From Nitrospiraceae bacterium (lineage in GTDB: Bacteria > Nitrospirota > Nitrospiria > Nitrospirales > Nitrospiraceae): a stretch of 64,000 nt of DNA. Below are positions 60,792-64,000 of this stretch, piece by piece. The DNA lies in assembly GCA_013140715.1 (NCBI GenBank), contig JABFSG010000062.1, positions 1-64,000 on the forward strand. Direction: 5' to 3'. Position numbers and translations under genes: made by a program. The notes under the pieces were generated by a model. It did no database searches. It saw only the letters and a program-made list of their open reading frames with translations, and had not been told where the DNA came from. The stretch's first letter is position 1; each line of letters opens with the position of its first letter.

Positions 60792-63700
60792 TCTCGCACT
60801 TTTTTATCGATCGACCGATCTTTGCTTCCGTCCTGTCCATCGTGATCGTTGTCCTGGGGTTGGTCGCGTTACAAGGCCTGCCTATCGCTCAGTTTCCGGA
60901 GATCACGCCGCCTGTCGTCCAGATCGACGCCGACTATCCGGGCGCGAGCGCGGAAGTGATCGCAAATTCAGTTGCGCGCCCGATCGAAGTGCAGCTTCCC
61001 GGCATCGACAAACTTCTCTACTACGATTCCACCAGCACCAATGATGGGCACATGACCATCAAGCTCACGTTCGAGATTGGGACGAATGTGGACATCGCGC
61101 AAGTGCAGACCCAGAACCGCCAGAAGTTGGCGGAACCCCAGTTGCCGCCCGAAGTCGTCCGCCAAGGCATTTCGGTCAAGAAAGTGTCGCCGGACCTGCT
61201 GGCGGTCGTCGCGCTCAGTTCCAGCGATCCCACGAAGGATACGGTCTTTATCTCCAATTACGCGCTTCTGAACGTGATCGATAATCTCAAACGATTGCCT
61301 GGCGTCGGAGACGCGGTGGTCTTCGGCGGGCAGAATTACTCGATGCGTCTGATCCTGGACCCGACCAAGATGGCGCAACTCAATCTCACGCCCACCGACA
61401 TTGCCAATGTAGTTCGTGAACAAAATCGGGACTTTCCAGCCGGGACAATCGGGCGAGAACCGGCGCCGAAAGGCACCGAACTGACGATCCCGGTGATCAC
61501 ACAAGGGCGTCTCACGGACGTGAAAGATTTCGAGGAGATGATCGTCCGGGCGCTTCCCGACGGGTCGATGATCCGTCTAAACGATGTAGCTCGGATCGAG
61601 CTGGGAGCTCAATCTTACAGTCTCGAGGGCCGGTGGAACGGCAAACCCAATGTGTTTCTCTTGACCTTTCTGTCGCCAGGCGCCAATGCCCTCGACACGG
61701 TGAAGCGAGTCAGGAAGGAGATGGACGCAGTATCGAAAAGTTTCCCACAGGGGATTTCCTACGATATTCCGTACGATACGACCAAATTTATCGAAGTGTC
61801 TATCCAAGAAGTGGTGAAGACCTTGGCGGAAGCGATGGTGCTAGTCATCCTCGTCGTGTATCTGTTCCTCCAAAGTTGGCGCGCGACGCTGATCCCAGGC
61901 GTGGCTGTGCCGGTCTCCCTCATCGGGACCTTTGCCGGCATGCAGGCGCTCGGTTTTTCGATCAACACCCTTACCCTCTTTGGAATGGTCCTGGCCATCG
62001 GGATGGTGGTTGACGACGCCATTGTGGTGGTGGAGAACGTCGAGCGCCATATGGGAGAAGGCCTTTCGCCGAAAGAGGCCGCCAAGAAGGCGATGGATGA
62101 GGTGACGGGCCCTGTGATCGCGATCGTGTTGGTGCTCTGCGCCGTGTTCGTGCCGGTGGGTTTCTTGGGTGGCATTACGGGTGAGCTGTACAAGCAATTT
62201 GCTATCACCATCGCTATCTCCGTCATCATTTCCGGGGTCACGGCCCTCACGCTGAGTCCAGCCCTCTGTTCCCTGGTGCTGAAGCCGGGCCACAGCCAGC
62301 ACAGAGGTTTTTTCGCGGTCTTCAATCGATTCTTCGGTTGGACGCAGGCTCGTTATACAAGCGTCGTGGGGACGATCCTCAACCGCTCGGTCTTATCCTT
62401 AGTGCTCTTCGGCATCATCGCCCTCTTCGCCGTGGGGTTATTCAGGACGATTCCCTCCAGTTTCCTGCCGGAAGAAGATCAGGGCTACTTCATTACAATT
62501 GTCCAGCTGCCGGACGGTGCGTCCAAGCAACGGACCGATGCGGTACTGAGTAAAATTGAAAACTATTTTCTCTCGGTTCCCGCCATCCATTCGACCGATG
62601 CATTGGCCGGTCAGAATTTCGTCTTCGGCACCAGAGGACCGAACTCGGCCACGATGTTTTTGCCTTTGCATCACTGGGACGAACGGCAGGGACCGCAGAA
62701 TCACGTGAAGGCTCTGATCGGCGCCGCGTATGGAGAGTTCGCAAAAATTCCCGAGGCGCTGATTTTGGCCTTTAATGCGCCGTCTATCCGAGGACTCGGC
62801 GCCACGGGCGGATTTTCCCTCCAGCTTCAAGACCCCAGCAGCGGGGATTTCAACAAGTTCGCCGGCGTCACCCAAGAGTTTCTCACAAAAGCCAGACAGC
62901 ACCCGGCGATCGGAGCGGTCGGCTCCAGCTTTCGCGTGAGTGCGCCTCGAATTTTTGCTCATGTGGACCGGGAACGAGCCAAATCGTTGGGCGTGCCGAT
63001 CTCCGAAGTGTTCGACACGCTGCAGGCCTATTTCGGCAATCTCTACATCAATGACTTCCTCAAATTTGGCCGTGTCTATCGGGTACAGACGGAGGCCGAA
63101 GCGCAATTTCGATCTTCGCCTGAAGACGTCGCCAAGATCTATGTGCGTGCGGTCAATGGACAGAAATCCACCATGATCCCTCTCGATACGGTCGTGACGA
63201 CGGAATTCACCAGTGGACCGGATCCGGTCACCCACTTTAATGGATACAACACGGCCCTGGTCCTAGGAGCTGCGGCTCCCGGATACAGTTCCGGAGAGGT
63301 GCTGGATGCACTGGATCAGGTGGCCAAAGAGGTATTGATTCCCCAAGGATATGGGATCGACTGGAGCGGGATCTCCTACCAGGAACGGATGGTCGGGCAG
63401 CAATCACTGTTCGTCTTTGGCTTCGGCTTGCTGATGGTATTTCTTGTACTCGCCGCGCAGTATGAGAGTTGGGCTGTGCCCTTTGCCGTCCTCCTCGCCG
63501 TGCCCTTCGGTGTGTTCGGAGCCCTGTGCGCTGTGTGGGTGATGGGGATGTCCAATGATATCTACTTCCAGATCGGATTGGTGACGCTGATCGGACTCTC
63601 CGCCAAAAATGCCATTCTGATCGTCGAGTTCGCTAACAAACGCTATGAGGCCGGACAATCCCTGGTCGATGCCGCGATGGAAGCAGCCAAGATTCGGTTC

Positions 63701-63958
63701 CGGCCGATCGTCATGACGTCGATGGCCTTTATTCTGGGCGTCGTACCATTGGTGCTCGCCAGCGGCGCGGGCGCAGCCAGCCGTAATTCCATCGGCACCG
63801 GCGTGTTCGGTGGCATGTTGGCTGCCACGTTCCTGGCCATCTTCTTCGTGCCGCTCTTTTTTGTGCTGGTTCGGAAACTGAGCCGGCGTGGCCCCGGTCA
63901 AGCGGTTTCCAGTCCTGGGACAAGCTCAAATCCGTTAGGAATAGAAGGAGGAGAGTGA
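60788..63958 (+). CDS. RND multidrug efflux pump (AcrB/MexB-like, HAE1)
   Basis: 1056 residues. MISHFFIDRPIFASVLSIVI is the typical HAE1 start. The fourth-helix DD pair (GMVVDDAIVVVENVERHM) and tenth-helix lysine (GLSAKNAILIVEFANKRYE) are complete. The periplasmic part contains PGASAEVIANSVARPIEVQL and FSLQLQDPSSGDFNKF. It is the closest of the three pumps here to AcrB. The channel gene starts directly after, with AGAAGGAGGAG between. Confidence 0.95.
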   Translation: MISHFFIDRPIFASVLSIVIVVLGLVALQGLPIAQFPEITPPVVQIDADYPGASAEVIANSVARPIEVQLPGIDKLLYYDSTSTNDGHMTIKLTFEIGTNVDIAQVQTQNRQKLAEPQLPPEVVRQGISVKKVSPDLLAVVALSSSDPTKDTVFISNYALLNVIDNLKRLPGVGDAVVFGGQNYSMRLILDPTKMAQLNLTPTDIANVVREQNRDFPAGTIGREPAPKGTELTIPVITQGRLTDVKDFEEMIVRALPDGSMIRLNDVARIELGAQSYSLEGRWNGKPNVFLLTFLSPGANALDTVKRVRKEMDAVSKSFPQGISYDIPYDTTKFIEVSIQEVVKTLAEAMVLVILVVYLFLQSWRATLIPGVAVPVSLIGTFAGMQALGFSINTLTLFGMVLAIGMVVDDAIVVVENVERHMGEGLSPKEAAKKAMDEVTGPVIAIVLVLCAVFVPVGFLGGITGELYKQFAITIAISVIISGVTALTLSPALCSLVLKPGHSQHRGFFAVFNRFFGWTQARYTSVVGTILNRSVLSLVLFGIIALFAVGLFRTIPSSFLPEEDQGYFITIVQLPDGASKQRTDAVLSKIENYFLSVPAIHSTDALAGQNFVFGTRGPNSATMFLPLHHWDERQGPQNHVKALIGAAYGEFAKIPEALILAFNAPSIRGLGATGGFSLQLQDPSSGDFNKFAGVTQEFLTKARQHPAIGAVGSSFRVSAPRIFAHVDRERAKSLGVPISEVFDTLQAYFGNLYINDFLKFGRVYRVQTEAEAQFRSSPEDVAKIYVRAVNGQKSTMIPLDTVVTTEFTSGPDPVTHFNGYNTALVLGAAAPGYSSGEVLDALDQVAKEVLIPQGYGIDWSGISYQERMVGQQSLFVFGFGLLMVFLVLAAQYESWAVPFAVLLAVPFGVFGALCAVWVMGMSNDIYFQIGLVTLIGLSAKNAILIVEFANKRYEAGQSLVDAAMEAAKIRFRPIVMTSMAFILGVVPLVLASGAGAASRNSIGTGVFGGMLAATFLAIFFVPLFFVLVRKLSRRGPGQAVSSPGTSSNPLGIEGGE

Positions 63959-63959
63959 C

Positions 63960-64000
63960 ATGCGCAGCCTCGTCCTCGTAGTCTTGTCGTTGCTCACGTT
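63960..64000 (+). CDS. Start of a probable outer-membrane channel gene (cut by window edge)
   Basis: Only the first 13 codons are inside the window (MRSLVLVVLSLLT), which form the start of a signal peptide. The ATG overlaps the end of the pump region, with AGGAGG nine bases before it. Position after an AcrA-AcrB-like pair makes a TolC/OprM-type channel likely, but the visible part cannot confirm it. Confidence 0.5.
   Translation, partial: MRSLVLVVLSLLT

Overview
The window looks like a piece of a Nitrospira-type chromosome (phylum Nitrospirota). It is moderately GC-rich, it has a compact rplU-rpmA-obgE-proB-nadD-rsfS-lapB-bioB cluster, and it carries several small nitrifier-like proteins. 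The assignment rests on gene content and family recognition, not on a database search. I saw no rRNA, tRNA, CRISPR array or complete insertion sequence.

Layout. (1) 1-7.1 kb is a defence and maintenance island: the 3' part of hsdR, then hsdM, hsdS, an abortive-infection (HEPN) gene, a PIN-like toxin with a DUF433 antitoxin, and the stump of a secreted protein. (2) 7.2-24.1 kb is mostly housekeeping: biotin, LPS control, NAD, proline, ribosome proteins, Pal, a PilZ protein, MsrA, methionine salvage (mtnCDB), ttcA, a metallopeptidase with an ATP-grasp enzyme, and gpmA. (3) 24.4-39.7 kb is an accessory block. It holds a zinc-ribbon protein, a nucleotidyltransferase, decayed signalling genes, a tripartite RND exporter, DUF2934 and SRPBCC genes, and an OmpR-type two-component system. 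(4) 40.0-46.2 kb is a one-direction redox and detoxification cluster: NmrA-like, pirin, FrnE/DsbA, two VOC proteins, SnoaL-like, a Rieske-flavodoxin fusion and a double CDGSH protein. (5) 46.3-49.3 kb holds small accessory genes on the minus strand: a broken DUF3592 gene, a truncated haemoglobin, BrnTA, a clipped antitoxin and a DUF6602-like protein. (6) 49.6-64 kb holds a sigma-54 activator, a second zinc-ribbon protein, small membrane proteins, a methyltransferase, and two further RND systems. One of these has a TetR repressor with paired palindromic operators; the other follows a STAS protein.

The most notable signal is regulatory. Five promoters share one architecture: three TTCAT-like half-sites at an exact 11-bp period, then exactly 10 bp, then a TACAGT-like -10. 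Four face accessory genes (24457, 27987, 34465, 35554). The fifth, on the minus strand at 39659-39701, faces the OmpR-family regulator and sensor kinase. This is the geometry of a PhoB/OmpR-type box and suggests a small self-regulated regulon contained in this window, which includes an RND efflux system.

A second signal is a ~115-126 bp dyad repeat present in three full copies and one half copy. One copy supplies the stop codon and about the last 21 residues of biotin synthase. A third is a 30-bp hairpin-bearing repeat found downstream of two unrelated genes. Several genes are visibly decayed: a frameshift, an in-frame stop, an internal deletion and C-terminal truncations. They cluster in the accessory regions.
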